NCBI GenBank assembly: GCA_025201375.1
Contig: JAIWZP010000010.1
Coordinates: 496,001-560,000 of the forward strand
Origin: Gongronella butleri
Taxonomy: Eukaryota > Mucoromycota > Mucoromycetes > Mucorales > Cunninghamellaceae
Length of the DNA: 64,000 bases
Direction of reading: 5' to 3'
Shown here: piece by piece, positions 46,639 to 58,978 of the stretch
Layout: each line of letters opens with the position of its first letter
Numbering within the stretch: position 1 is the stretch's first letter
Position numbers and translations under genes: made by a program
Notes under the pieces: generated by a model
Seen by the model: the letters and a program-made list of their open reading frames with translations, nothing else
Database searches by the model: none
Told to the model about the DNA's origin: nothing

Positions 46639-49600
46639 ATGAACACGACGCTGCCGCCCCACGCCGTGCCTGGAGAGGCGGTGGACCACGGACCCAAGGC
46701 CAAGTTCCGTAGCCTCACTCTGCACGACATGGACGCCGATCCGCTGTCGAAGCTTGCGGAAAAGCACTATGGAAGCGACAAAAAGGCCAAGTGGGACCAA
46801 AAGCTCGTGGATGCCATTGTCGACGAGCACCTTGCGCCTCTTTACAATCAGCGCCAGATCATGCTACTCGAGTACACTCAGTATCTTGAAAAGGTAGGCT
46901 TCGCGTAGGCTGAGAAACACGACCCATTCACGCGTTTTTTTTATAAAGTATCTTTGGCCCTTCTTTGACGCCACCAAAGCCTCCTTCCAACACGTGCTAT
47001 CGATCTGTCTGATGGTCAATGAGAAGGCGCGCCAACGCGTGTCGCCCTGGGGTAGGTTGCATCCACATTTTTTTTTTTGTATTGTCCCCATTTTTTACTT
47101 ATTTTGCCATTTTTTTATTGGAAAACAGACACCATCACGCAAGACGACGCGCAATTCGCCGCCCTGTTCGACCGCGTCTTGCACCTGCTCGCTCAGCCGG
47201 ACGATCTGGATCTTACCGTTCAGCGCGTTTTCCTCGTCTTTTTGATTCATTGCTTCCAAAGTCTCGAAAACGCGGTCGTCCGCACAGAGTGCCTAAAGTA
47301 ATCCTCATTGTGTTTTCCTTTGCGCTCAAAACCAGCATCTCACCCTGTCACATTTTTTTTATTTTTTATTTTTTGTAGGCTGGTGTCCATTGGCATCTGG
47401 CACCATCTGGCTTCCGACACGACGCGCGACAATTTGATGACCGAGTACCCTGCGCTTCGCAAATTGTGGAATTCCGCCAACAAAAAGTACAATGCCGCAG
47501 GTAAACGTCTCCCCTCTCCCCCTCAATTGCGTCTATGTCAAGGGTGCCTCCCGCTCACAGCCCATTTTTATAGATAACAAGGAGCAATTGGACTTTTATC
47601 GCTCTTGGATCAGCCATCTTTTGATCGATTTCATCGACAAAGTGTACCAGATTGAGGAGCAAGGCGAAGGTATAACAAAAATACTGAAAAAAAAGGGCCG
47701 GCAAGCTTATACATTTTTACTTTTTGAAAAAAAATAGTGTCGTCGGATCTTGTGCTGTATTGCGAGCGGCTAGTTGAGTTTTTGATTGACCTCGAGGCGC
47801 AGCTGCCGACGCGTCGATTCTTCAACACGCTGCTGCAGGATCATCAGGTGGTGGTGCTGTGTCAATTGGCGCCTGTGATGCGACGCAAGGACACGGATGT
47901 CGATTTGCTCAAGCAATTGCTCGAATCGCTCGCTTTTTACGCACATTTCGAGATCAATGATCAGACGGGGTTGGCGCTGTCGGATTTGGACATGACCGAG
48001 GCACACGCACAACGCCTGCTGCGCCTCCAGCACACTGTTTTCCGCCATTTCCGCGACATTTTCCCTGAATTGCCCCTTTCGAATTTGGGCGCCATCGACA
48101 CACGCGACGACCTGCTGTGGCACCTTGAGCCTGCTGCCGAGGACGACATTGCACGCCTGTGCGCGCATCTAGGCATGCGCTGCGACCCCGTGCACCCTGG
48201 TTTGGCGTCACGCATTGATCGCAAGCCATTTTTGCTGGAATGCCTCATCGACACGTACCAAAAGCGGCCGAGCCAGATCCACCGCATCAACCACACGCCG
48301 CTGTATCCCGATGAAGCCGCACTCTTTGACGATGCACTCATCCAGTCGCAATATTACGCTGGCGACCGCCCACTCGCGATCCCCAAGCTCAATTTGCAAT
48401 TCCTCACGCTCCACGACTATCTGCTGCGCAATTACAACCTGTTCCGCCTTGAAAGCGCTTATGAGATTCGCCAGGATATCGAGGATGCTGTCAAACGCCT
48501 TGGTCCGCGCTTGACTTACCCGGCGCGCAAGATTGAGTGGTCTGGCTGGGCACGCATGGGTCTCCCCATCGACGCCTTTAGCGTCTCGGACGTGGCGCAG
48601 CCCGATCTGGGTCGTGACGCGCCGTCACGCGTCATTGGCGAGGTAAAATTAAATTTTTAGAGGAAAAAAAGCAAAAACCAAAGAAAAAGCGAAGCGCGTG
48701 CTGATGCTTTTGTTTTTTCTCAGGTCACTTTTAGTGTGAGTCCTTACACCAAGGTTCTCCGCGACGAATGGGACAGTCTTCGCCGCCATGATATTGTGTT
48801 TTTGCTCACGATTCGCCCCAATGATGATTCGGCCACGCCTTTCCAAGCTGGCCAGGATTTCCGCAAGCATTACGGCATCAAATACATTCGTGGCGCCGAG
48901 GTTGTGGATGTCCTCGATCAAAATGGTAGGTGGATGCGCCGCCCTATGCAATCTCGCGTTTCAATGGGTCCTTTTTTTTTTTTTTTTTTGTTGACTAATT
49001 TTTTTTTCTTAGGTCGCGTTCTCAATGAGTCCCAATTGCGCGAGCTGCATCCCAAGGCTCCTCGCCAGCTGCGTCTTGCCATGGACCCCAACCAGTACAT
49101 GGTAAAGCGAGCCCCATTGGAAAGGCTTTGATCAGATATTCATTTTATTTTGCTATTAGATTGACACTGGACGCAACTCGCATGGCGCCGAAGACGTGTA
49201 CGAGACGTTTAATGTGCTTGTGCGCCGCAAGCCTCAGGAGAACAACTTCAAGGCTGTGCTCGAGACCATTCGCGACCTGATGCAAAGCGAGCTTGTGGTC
49301 CCTGACTGGCTGCAGCGCGTTTTCCTCGGCTACGGGGACCCTGCGAGTGCCAATTACAAGTATCTTCCCGACAGACTCAATGCGCTTAACATGCGTGACA
49401 CGTTCCTCGACTGGGCGCACCTCCAGGAAGCTCTCGCTGACAAGGTAATGAAAAAAAAAAATCGAAAAAAAGTTGTTCATGGCTCATTTCCTTCTTTTTT
49501 TTTATTTGTAGCAATTGGAGCCCTTGCCCAACAAAAAGGCCATGGTGCCGCCATTTGTGCTGACACACGTCACCGACGACCAAGAACCGCCTGCGAAAAA

Positions 49601-51954
49601 GAAAAAGAGCAAAAAGGTGGCCGTCGCGGACATGGACGTCGATGCCGCGCCAGAGCGTGTGCAAGTCACCTCGTACAAGGTGCCAAACATGGGTCCCTAC
49701 CCGCAAGATATCCCCAAGCGCAATGCCGTGCGCTTCACGCCAGTGCAAGGTAAAAAAAAAAAAAAAAAAATGAAAAAATTGAAAAAATTGAGCATAAATT
49801 CATCTTTTATTTAAAAATTAGTGGAGGCGATCCACTCTGGGCTCAACCAAGGCCTGACCATGGTGGTGGGCCCGCCTGGCACGGGCAAGACGGATGTGGC
49901 GGTGCAGACGATTGTCAACCTGTACCACAACCACCCGAACCAACACACGCTCATTGTCACGCACAGCAACCAAGCGCTCAATCAAATCTTTGAGAAATTG
50001 ACGGCCTTGGATATTGACCCGCGCCATCTCGTGCGTCTGGGCCACGGCCAGGAGGAATTGAACACGGAAATCAGCTTTAGCAAGTTTGGCCGTGTGTCTT
50101 CGTTCCTCGAGCGCCGCATCGAGCTGCTCAACGAAGTTGATCGTCTGGCAAAATCGCTCAAGGTCCCCGGCGACCACGGCGCCACCTGTGAGACTGCAGG
50201 CTACTTTTATCACTCGCATATCCAGCCCAGATGGGAGCCGTTTGCCGCCCTGATCGCCACCAAAAAGGGCTTGACGCTCCAAAAGCTCCGCGACGCATTC
50301 CCCTTTGCGCTCTTCTTCTCCAATGCGCCCAACCCGGTCATTGCCGACGACATGAGCCTTGATGACGCCATTGACGCCGTTCAGGGCTGCTATCGCCATC
50401 TCACCAAAATGTTCGATGCCCTCGAGGATATCCGTCCCTTTGAATTGCTCCGCTACAATAATGACCGCGCCAATTATCTCATCACAAAGGAAGCAAAGAT
50501 CATTGCCATGACCTGCACACACGCCGCACTAAAGGTAAAACTAACCCAATTGAGCGCGCAGCATACTCAGTTTCTTCTCTTTTCTTTTTTTTTTTTTTTT
50601 ATTTCCAGCGCCGCGAATTGGTCAACCTCAAGTTCAAATATGACAATGTGATCATGGAGGAGGCCGCGCAGATCCTGGAGGTCGAGACGTTCATCCCGCT
50701 GCTGCTGCAGGAGCCCGAGGACGGCAAAAATCGCCTGAAACGTGTCATCCTTATCGGTGACCACCACCAGCTGCCGCCTGTCGTCAAGAACCCGGCCTTC
50801 CAGCAGTACGGCAACATGGAACAGTCCCTCTTCACACGCTTCATCCGCCTCGGCGTCCCGGCACTGCAATTGGATGCTCAGGTAAAAAGAAAAAGAAAAA
50901 GAAGATGGCGACGACTGAACACGTCTTTTTTTTCTCAAATAGGGCCGTGCACGCTCGTCCCTGGCCCAATTGTACAGCTGGCGCTACACGTCGCTGGGCG
51001 ACCTGCCAAACGTCGTGGAAGAGCCGGAATTCAAGCTGGCCAATGCTGGGTTGACATACGATTACCAGTTCGTCGACGTTGGCCCCTATCACGGCCACGG
51101 CGAGTTCGAGCCCGTGCCCTACTTTTACCAAAACCTGGGTGAGGCCGAGTACATTGTCGCCATGTATCAATACATGCGTCTCATTGGGTAAATAATCGCG
51201 TTTTCCGTGCTTTGATCGTCTTTTTTTTTTTTTTTTACTCACTGATCTTTGTTTTATAGCTATCCCGCCGAAAAGATCTCCATTCTTACCACGTACAATG
51301 GCCAGCGTTCCTTGATCAATGACGTTTTGCAAAAGCGCTGTGGCTGGAATGCCTTTTTCGGCCGCCCTGCCGCTGTCACCACCGTCGATCGTTACCAGGG
51401 CCAACAAAATGACTGTAAGCAACATTAGCGACATGACCGTGTCGACGCGTTCAAAAGATTTTTGTTGACACCTTGTGGTTTTTTGTATTTTCTCAATTTT
51501 CGTTTTAGACATCCTCCTTTCGCTGGTGCGTACCAAGACGGTCGGTCATTTGCGCGACGTGCGCCGCCTGATTGTCGCCATGTCTCGCGCGCGCCTTGGT
51601 CTTTATGTGTTTGGCTCGCAGCGCCTGTTTGCCAATTGCTACGAGCTCAAGCCCGTGTTTGACCAGCTGCTTGCGCGGCCCACAAAGCTGTCGCTGCATC
51701 TGGGCGAGACGCATCCGTGCGAAAAGCGCAAGGCCACCGACCACAAGCACGCAAACGAGATGGACCACGTCGAGGCCATGGGCAACGTCGTGTTTGAACT
51801 CAGCCAAAAGCAGCTCCAGGCTCAGCGTGACGAGCAAGCCCAAGCTGACGCCGAGCAAGAGGCTGCACAGCTGCTCGCCGAACAGGGAGATGTCGACATG
51901 GACCAAGCCGACGAAGAAATGGTCACCGACGCCAATGACAATGACGACGCGTAA
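46639..51954 (+). CDS. AQR: Intron-binding spliceosomal helicase Aquarius
   Basis: Fifteen exons: 46639-46893, 46949-47051, 47129-47297, 47379-47500, 47574-47669, 47738-48642, 48724-48925, 49013-49101, 49160-49444, 49512-49749, 49822-50534, 50609-50881, 50943-51187, 51260-51414 and 51509-51954; about 1431 residues, near the human length. The N-terminal armadillo-like part has [15 protein letters not shown] and [14 protein letters not shown] central region reads [14 protein letters not shown] and [15 protein letters not shown]. The UPF1-like helicase core has Walker A GPPGTGKT (about 838-845), [14 protein letters not shown], Walker B-like [37 protein letters not shown] and VAMSRAR. Aquarius binds the intron upstream of the branch site and helps deposit complexes on the exon. 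It is absent from budding yeast. The C-terminal tail is acidic and Gln-rich. Confidence 0.95.
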
Positions 51955-52062
51955 AAAAAAAAAATCAAAAATCGTCTTTTTTGCTTAGATTTTCTCCTTT
52001 TTTTTCTTGTGTTTTTTTCCTTTACCTTTTTTTCATTTTATTCTCGTTGTTCTTGGCTTGTA

Positions 52063-52068
52063 AATAAA
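52063..52068 (+). terminator. Poly(A) signal AATAAA after Aquarius
   Basis: AATAAA lies about 110 bp past the stop codon in a T-rich 3' flank. Confidence 0.45.
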
Positions 52069-52925
52069 CATGGTGAAATCATCGTTGCATCAAACATGGC
52101 GGAAACATCTGGAAAAGGGCACGAGCTGTTGAATTTTTTTTAAAGTATTCATGCAGTCGCATCAAATGATGTCACGGCCGACGATGATACGATCAACCCA
52201 TTTAAAAAATGAGCTGATGCGTCTTCGTGTAGCCCACAGACATGAGTCCAAAGGATGTGTTGTTGGCGACCACGAGCCTCAAAAATTCAATCTAGCCCAA
52301 AATCAGGGCAAAGAATTCGACAAGCTTAGTCGACATGCTATTTTCCAATGATCTTGGTGAATCAGGCGACAATGGTCCGTTTAGTGTGCTATTACACTTT
52401 GGGTCAAAATGACAATGTGGTCGACAATTTTGCTATTAAAGCATTTTTATTGTTTTCGGGTCGTTTAACGGCGAAGAGACGAATCTACATGGGCTTGATG
52501 CCTTGAACGGACTCTACTACGTGCTCTCGTTCAAATGAGCCAGCCCACGACGCGCTGCGGCCAATGGATCGAGCGCTATCACGATTTTCAAAAATCGCGG
52601 ATTTTCCAAGGGGTGCACTCGACGACGGCAAAACGGTGAAATTTAAGTCTCCAGATCGCCGCGCGACTGCAACCATATGATATACGCACTCGAATAACCG
52701 GCAACAGTGCAATTTAAACCGGGGATCCATTGACTAGTTTTCGCGCAAAATGCGATTTGCCTTGTATTTTCACCACAAGGCTAGTTCAACGAAATCTGGC
52801 TGCAGATCCTCGAAACTCGGGTCATCAGAAAGAGCACGGGCTGTTGCATACGTGGCTGTCGATGATCACAAGAAAAACGCGTTCCAGGCTGCATTGACGC
52901 GAGCAGATCGTTTGCGAGGAAATTT

Positions 52926-53100
52926 TGACGCGTGTTAAACCGCGTCAAGCGTCGAGTCCCACGCGCCTGTTCTTTTCAAATTCTTGCACCTGGAGCCTGT
53001 CTTGCTAGTGGATGCGTCGGCGGGGGTCTATGGACGAGTTTTTCCCGTACAATTAGCGTGCAAAGTTTTGACTGATTTTGCTCATTGCTCGTTAACGACT
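52926..53100. repeat. Diverged interspersed repeat, family 2, copy B
   Basis: Partner of 35570-35780 in the same orientation, with AAACCGCGTCAAGCGTCGA, TTGCACCTGG, GTCTTGCT, GGATGCGTCGGCG and TCATTGCTCGTTAACGA in the same order. Confidence 0.6.
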
Positions 53101-53739
53101 GCATGGATCTGGCCTATTTTTGGCATTTTCCGCGGTTATTGCACACGATGTATCTTGTGTGCAAATTTGGAGTGATTCTGCTGACCCCCATTTTCAATTT
53201 CTTCTCGGGCGCTCGAAACAGCTCGTTTTATGTTTAGCATGTAGCGTGGCCCCAGTGGCCCGTGGCAGCCTCAAACTGCGTTCCAATCAGGAATTACAGC
53301 TCGCTCGTTCGCGTCAGGGCACGTTTCGAATCTTTTGTGAGACGAGCTGGTAACTTGCATTATAAGCCATCGCAAAATAAATAAATCAGTATCAAGCTTC
53401 ACCTACAGCCAAGTATCATCGTCTCCAAAGGCATGCATGTTTAGCCCCTTTTTCTAGCTGGTTCATTCGAGATATCTTATGCTCGGTTTGGCAGTGAGGT
53501 CGTCGAGTAAACGATTAAAATGATGATTTTATCTCGTATAGCTGGGATTCTCCAAATTGGCCTTGTTCATCTAGCCTCCAAATTTTAACCAGATGATGGT
53601 GGATACAGAGCCCTCAAAGACGTTCAAACTCGACAGAGATTAGATGACTGCATCGCCAGCAGTTGGCAGATCTGTGCTCTTTTTTTTATTTTTGCCTCTT
53701 TACTTGACAAAAGCTCGAGCAGACGCACACTAAGCGGCA

Positions 53740-53820
53740 TCAGCATTCTGCGCGACCCACACCCCCAATGCGCGCGCATCTAACACTCATTTTGCGCGTG
53801 CCCTATCTGATGCTGAAAAT
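53740..53820. repeat. Partial copy of the 5' foldback-element arm
   Basis: About 80 bp align to the outer half of the inverted arms at 865-1071/1926-2124: a CTGCGCGACCCACACC word, then AATGCGCGCGCAT, TTTTGCGCGTGC and ATCTGATGC follow in the same order and spacing as in the arm. Confidence 0.55.
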
Positions 53821-56800
53821 GGCTGTTTCTTCCATCCTGCCCATCCCTTCCTTCGTCACCCAATCACTGCTCGCACACTGAGTGTTCATTATATGCATTG
53901 GCACCACACCGTCGCGTGCGTTTCCTCCTTTTTTTTTAGAAAATTTTGCGGCATTTTTCATTTTATGCCCCACACGACCGTCCCAAGCTCTCTAGACACG
54001 TTTTTCATTTGAATTTGCAATTGGGGGGGGGGGTGAGGAGGGGGCAGAGTAGTCTGAATTGAGTTACTGAGCGAGTCAGCCTTACGTATTGCACTGCACA
54101 ATTCTGCCACCTGTAAGCAGTTTCAATGACGCAAGAGAGAAACGGGGCCTCCGAGGTTGCCCTCATCGTCGACCATGCCTCTCGAGCGCCAGATTTTTCT
54201 GGTTACTTACACGCGTGGATTAACGCGTAGCCCGGTGAGAGCATCATGGCTTTTCTCAGACCTTCCCACGGGTAGAATATAAAAGAAAAAAAAGCCAAGG
54301 CTTCTTTTCTTTTCGTGTGTTTGCCCGTACACATAAGCTTGCCACCTCCCAAGAAAAAAAGAAACAAAGAAGAGCGCATCGCGCCTTTTTAAACCGCCGA
54401 ATTGACCGAAAAAATTTCTTGGCTGGCGTGGGTGACTGCCGAAAAAGGGCTTAGCCATGGGGACTTTCTTTAAAAGGGCCGCGTGGGCAAGCCGCCCTTC
54501 TTTCTGTTTTTTCTTCATTCGATCAAAATATCACTTACGGGGAGGGGCGCCTTGTTTTTGCAGATGCATCCATGTCTGTGGAGCTGCCCCTCTTTGTAGC
54601 AGATGAACCTTTGGAATCCTATGTATCTACCGAGTGATCAGTTTATAAGTCTATCACCTGGCTCGTAAATAGGATGACATTTTCCCCTAAAAAGCAAAAA
54701 AACGAAAAATCAATTGAAAATGGGCAAAAGCGAGCAAAAACAAGAGGCAACGACGAATGTTCTTTTCTTATTGCACGTCATGTGAGTGGATGTGACTTAA
54801 ATTTGGCTCGTGGGGGGGGGAAGGTGAAAATTCGGCGCCCCTTCTTTTTGTGTGGGTTTTGGGCGCCTTTTTTTGTTTGTATGGCTGTCCAAATTGATCA
54901 TGATCCCCGGAAGCGTTCTGATATATTGGGGGGTGCGAGTTGACTCGGGAACGCGAGGGGGGGGGATGGAGAAGGTTTCCACGCAGGTCACGGCGTAAAA
55001 CGAGTGAGAATTAAAAAAAAAATCATGTTTGCGTGTGTCAGTGCTCCGTGTTGTCGGATCAATGGCTCACCCCAATGGCGGATCGCTTTAACTTGTGGGC
55101 ACCCGCAACGCGTCCATAGCGCCGCGTCAATCCCTGATCGGATCACCCCATTTGCACAAAAATACCCCCCAAAAAAAGCAGCGTGCCATATGATATACCA
55201 TTCTTGACCCCATGGCCGCACGACATGGACGCGTTTTGAAGGAAAGATACGCGGCGGTATCATATATATTGGGGAGAAATGGTCCCAGGAGAGGTTTGAA
55301 TGTCAGTGTTCTTATTATTTTGCGATTTATGTCAATTTTTGGCAATTTAGGGGTTCAAAGGGATCCAATGGGTCGGTGAGGGGGTCCAGGGCCGTTGCCC
55401 AAGCCAACGGCACAAAGACGAGAAACAGCGCATAAAGTTTTTGGAGATTGTAGGAAAGAGGCAAGGGCCAGAACGCTCACGCGTCCGACACAAAAGAGAA
55501 GAAACCTTCTTCTTGTCGGTCTTTTTGGCGTGGGAGGTGACGCACCCCCACCCCCAAGAAGAGTACAAACAATTGCCTTGTTCATGACGTCAACATAAAC
55601 ACGACCAGAACACGGTTTCATCCCCCCAATAGCAAAGACAAGCAGCTTCTCGAATGTCGCGGAGAGAAAAAGGGGAGAAAATGAGGCGGCAAAGAAAGCA
55701 CAAATGGCATTTCACGGGTGTGGTGCGTGCATGCATGCATGCAAATTTGGCGCGTCATGCAAGAAAATCCAGGTGGTCATGGCATTTGGGGGAGGCATGT
55801 AGCGCAGCGACTATGGATTATCGTGATTCAATGTTACTCAAAAGGGCGCAAGCATGTTGTCAATGCGTCACCCCAAAACGATCGCAAAAAGAGACATCCT
55901 AGCAAAGCAATTGAGGGCAAGAATCAAAACAAAAAGCAAGAAGTTGCGGGGGGGGAGGGGGAGGAAGTGGGGGATTGCGATTGAGGCCCAGATTGCCACC
56001 AAAAGAGAAAGAGTGAGAGTGAGAGAAGGGGGGTGAGCACAAGCAAGATTCCTTGTTTGACCATCATGGTGCCACAATGATGTATGATCGAGAATCCAGC
56101 GTGTGTTCCCCTTGAGATTCCGCTCTAGCAGGGGTGGACAGAGGCGATGAGAAAAGAAAAAAAAGAAGAAAAAAGAAAATTAAAAAGAGACACGTCGCTG
56201 CACCTTGCAAGCGTCGCGTCGCGTGTGACTAAAAAAAAAAAAAGAAAAAGAAAATAGGAGGACGTGCGCTTATGTGATGTGTGCACAAGTTGCAAGTGAT
56301 CGATGGGTGGCCCGGCAAAGTGGAGCGAAGATCTAATAAGAGGGAATTGGCAATGGGCATTGATCGCGAGTTCCAAGCGAATGGATTTTTTTTTTTTTTT
56401 TTTTTGGTAGGTGGGCCAGGCGAAGCAAAAGACACGGCACGGCATCAAAAGGGGGCGGAGCCGTTATATGTGACTCACGGGATTTCCAAAAGCAGCGACT
56501 CGTCCCACTGTTTTATTTTTTTCTTTTTGGATGATTTTTAGTCGCGCAATCTTTTAGCCGAAAGTGGGTGTGAGGTGGGAGGTGACGAATGTCTGGGTCG
56601 ATCGAAGTTCAGCCATCCAAATAGAGCAATGTGACCCAGAAACCTGCTTTGGCCACGCAAGCCTTGGGGGGAGCTGACAAACACCTTTGTCAGGCGACCA
56701 ATTGGCCCTTTTTCTCAGCATATTTTGCCATCCTCGTCATTCCATCATCACCAATGCAGAATAACCATTTACCAATGCCATTACATCCCTTGGCCAATTC

Positions 56801-58978
56801 GTCATGACAAAAACAAAAATAAAATAAAAACCAATCCAGGTGAATTTTTACACAAAAATGAGCTTACCTTCCTTTTGTAATTGACGCGGAGCCCAATGGT
56901 GAATTCGTCATCACTTTCATCTTCAACTAAGCTTCTTGTTCGATCAACATTGACCTTATCCCAACCTTAAAATGTAGGGCAAAATGCCTGTTTTACGTAA
57001 AAAAATACAAAATAAAGGGACGCAATGACCATTGCTTGGACCCATTGGGAGATCCCTTTCCCTCTTTCCCATTCGGGTCCCAATAGCCAAGACATTTACG
57101 GGGTCCCGAGTGGTGTGCCAGGGACGCGTCGATCCATTGGGCCGCGGGATTGCCGAGGAAAATAGAAAAGTGAAAAAAAAGTAGCAAAATAATGCGGGCC
57201 GCCTTTTTTTTTTTCTTTTTTTTTTCTCACTGATCGCCTGGAGAGGCAAGCATGTTTCTGGGGGAAGAGAATTTGGACAAAGCAAGCCAACTGGGATGAG
57301 ACACTGCCAAATCGGGAACAGTGTCACGCTTGGCAACCACCATGACGAATGGGGGATGAAAAATGAAATTGTGTATCCAAAGGCAAACTTTCCTTTGGGC
57401 CCAACATTTGTTGATCCAGCATCCAATGGCTGGCGTGATGCGGGAAGAATCCAGTGCGCTTGCTTTTTCAGTTGTCAAAGCGGTTACACAGGCCTGGAAC
57501 CAATGACTTGGACGTTGGGCGTCAATGACGTGCTCTGAAAGCAAGGCAAAAGGACCACTGAGTTTCGATCTCGATTGCCCTTGATTGTCCGTCAAAAAAA
57601 AAAAAAAAAAAAAAAGGGCCACGTTCTTCTTGTAACAAAAAAAGAAAAAAATTGGTGCTGATGGCGCGCCTTTTTCTTTTCTTTCTTCATCATGGCCGTG
57701 CCCATGCCAGATGGCTGATTTGGTGGTTACACCTGATCATCAACACAGTGTAAAAAAAAAAAAAAAACTTAAAAATGTGCTGTGCGGGCGAGCCACGCCA
57801 TGAATGCAGCAATTGTGGCTTCCCACCCCACTTTTGCTTTGATCACACACAAATTCCATTCCTCGAATTGGCTCCATTGCGCACGCGCAAGCACGTCCAA
57901 TCCCGTGGCACACGGCCAAGCCCGTTAAACATCGCCCATCGTCCCATTTTCTTGACAAGGAGCAGGCTCCATTGTCATTCGACAGAACCTTAAAACCCCG
58001 TCCTTTTGCAATTCATCTTTTTCCACAAAAGCTAATCGCTTGGCTAAACAATGGGGGGAGCTAGCGCGCAAGGACGGACGAGTAATCATATTAAACAGGC
58101 TGATTGGCGTGCAAAAAAGACATGGAGAGTTGGGGGAGGAGAGGGAAACGGGGGAGAGAGAGAAAAAACAAACCTGGGCTGTTTAGGAGGCCACACACGT
58201 GAAGCATTGGTGCCAAAAAAAAAAAAAAAAAAAACGTTTCATCATGATCAGAGACACGCGCCTTTCATAAACAATCAAATTCACACATTTCACTTTTCTT
58301 GCCATCACCCCGCGTCCGAATTGAGAACGTCAAGTCCAAGACGGTGGAATCGGATTCCAGGGGAAGCAAAGGGGGAGAACTAGAAGATAATTTCAAAAAG
58401 AACCTCCGGAAGTGTTGGCCACTTTCACCCTCCCGCCAGTCTAAAGACTTTTTTTTTTTTTACCAGGCAGAAATGGGCGTCGCTATCCTCTCACCCCCCC
58501 TTGCTCCCCCCAATTTGATTATTGCACATAAAAGGGAGTTCTAGGATCAATGCCCTGAATCTTTTTTGGTGTTTTGTCCTCCCGCCTTTCGGGGTGTTCA
58601 GGTTTTTTTTCTTTTTGGTCAATCTTGAAAGAGAAAGGTTCTCACCTTGCTTTTTTTTCCTTCTCTTTCTTTTCTTGCACTCCGTCTATTTCATACACGC
58701 TCCTTCCACGCCCTCCCCTTCTCTCATTTTGACTTGATTTGGCCCGTGTTTATGCATTTTTGCCTTTGACTGCTTTAAACCGATCCTTTTTTCTTCTTTT
58801 GCGTGCCCTCCGCCTCACCCCTGCCTCCCCCCTTTTTTTTTGTGCGGTCCCAGTGATTATGCTCTCAGCATAAGCTTCATTTTACAGCCACCCACGTTTC
58901 GACCTTTAATTCACTCATTCTCCACGCCTTTTTTTATCTGTCGCGCTCTTTTATTGCATCTTTTATTTTCATCATCAA

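Larger units (their letters stand above)
51955..58978. other. 7-kb gene-poor island
   Basis: No gene could be supported. 52.1-53.9 kb is AT-rich and carries diverged copies of repeats seen at 30-36 kb and at 1-2 kb. From about 54 to 58.9 kb the sequence is G-run-rich and homopolymer-rich with no recognisable domain in any frame. An AATAAA at 52063-52068 is the likely Aquarius poly(A) signal. The last 400 bp are CT-rich and lead into the FYR-domain gene. Confidence 0.6.

Noticed and set aside
54988..55263. Minus-strand open frame of 91 codons
   Set aside because: Composition typical of chance frames in the G-rich island; no domain.
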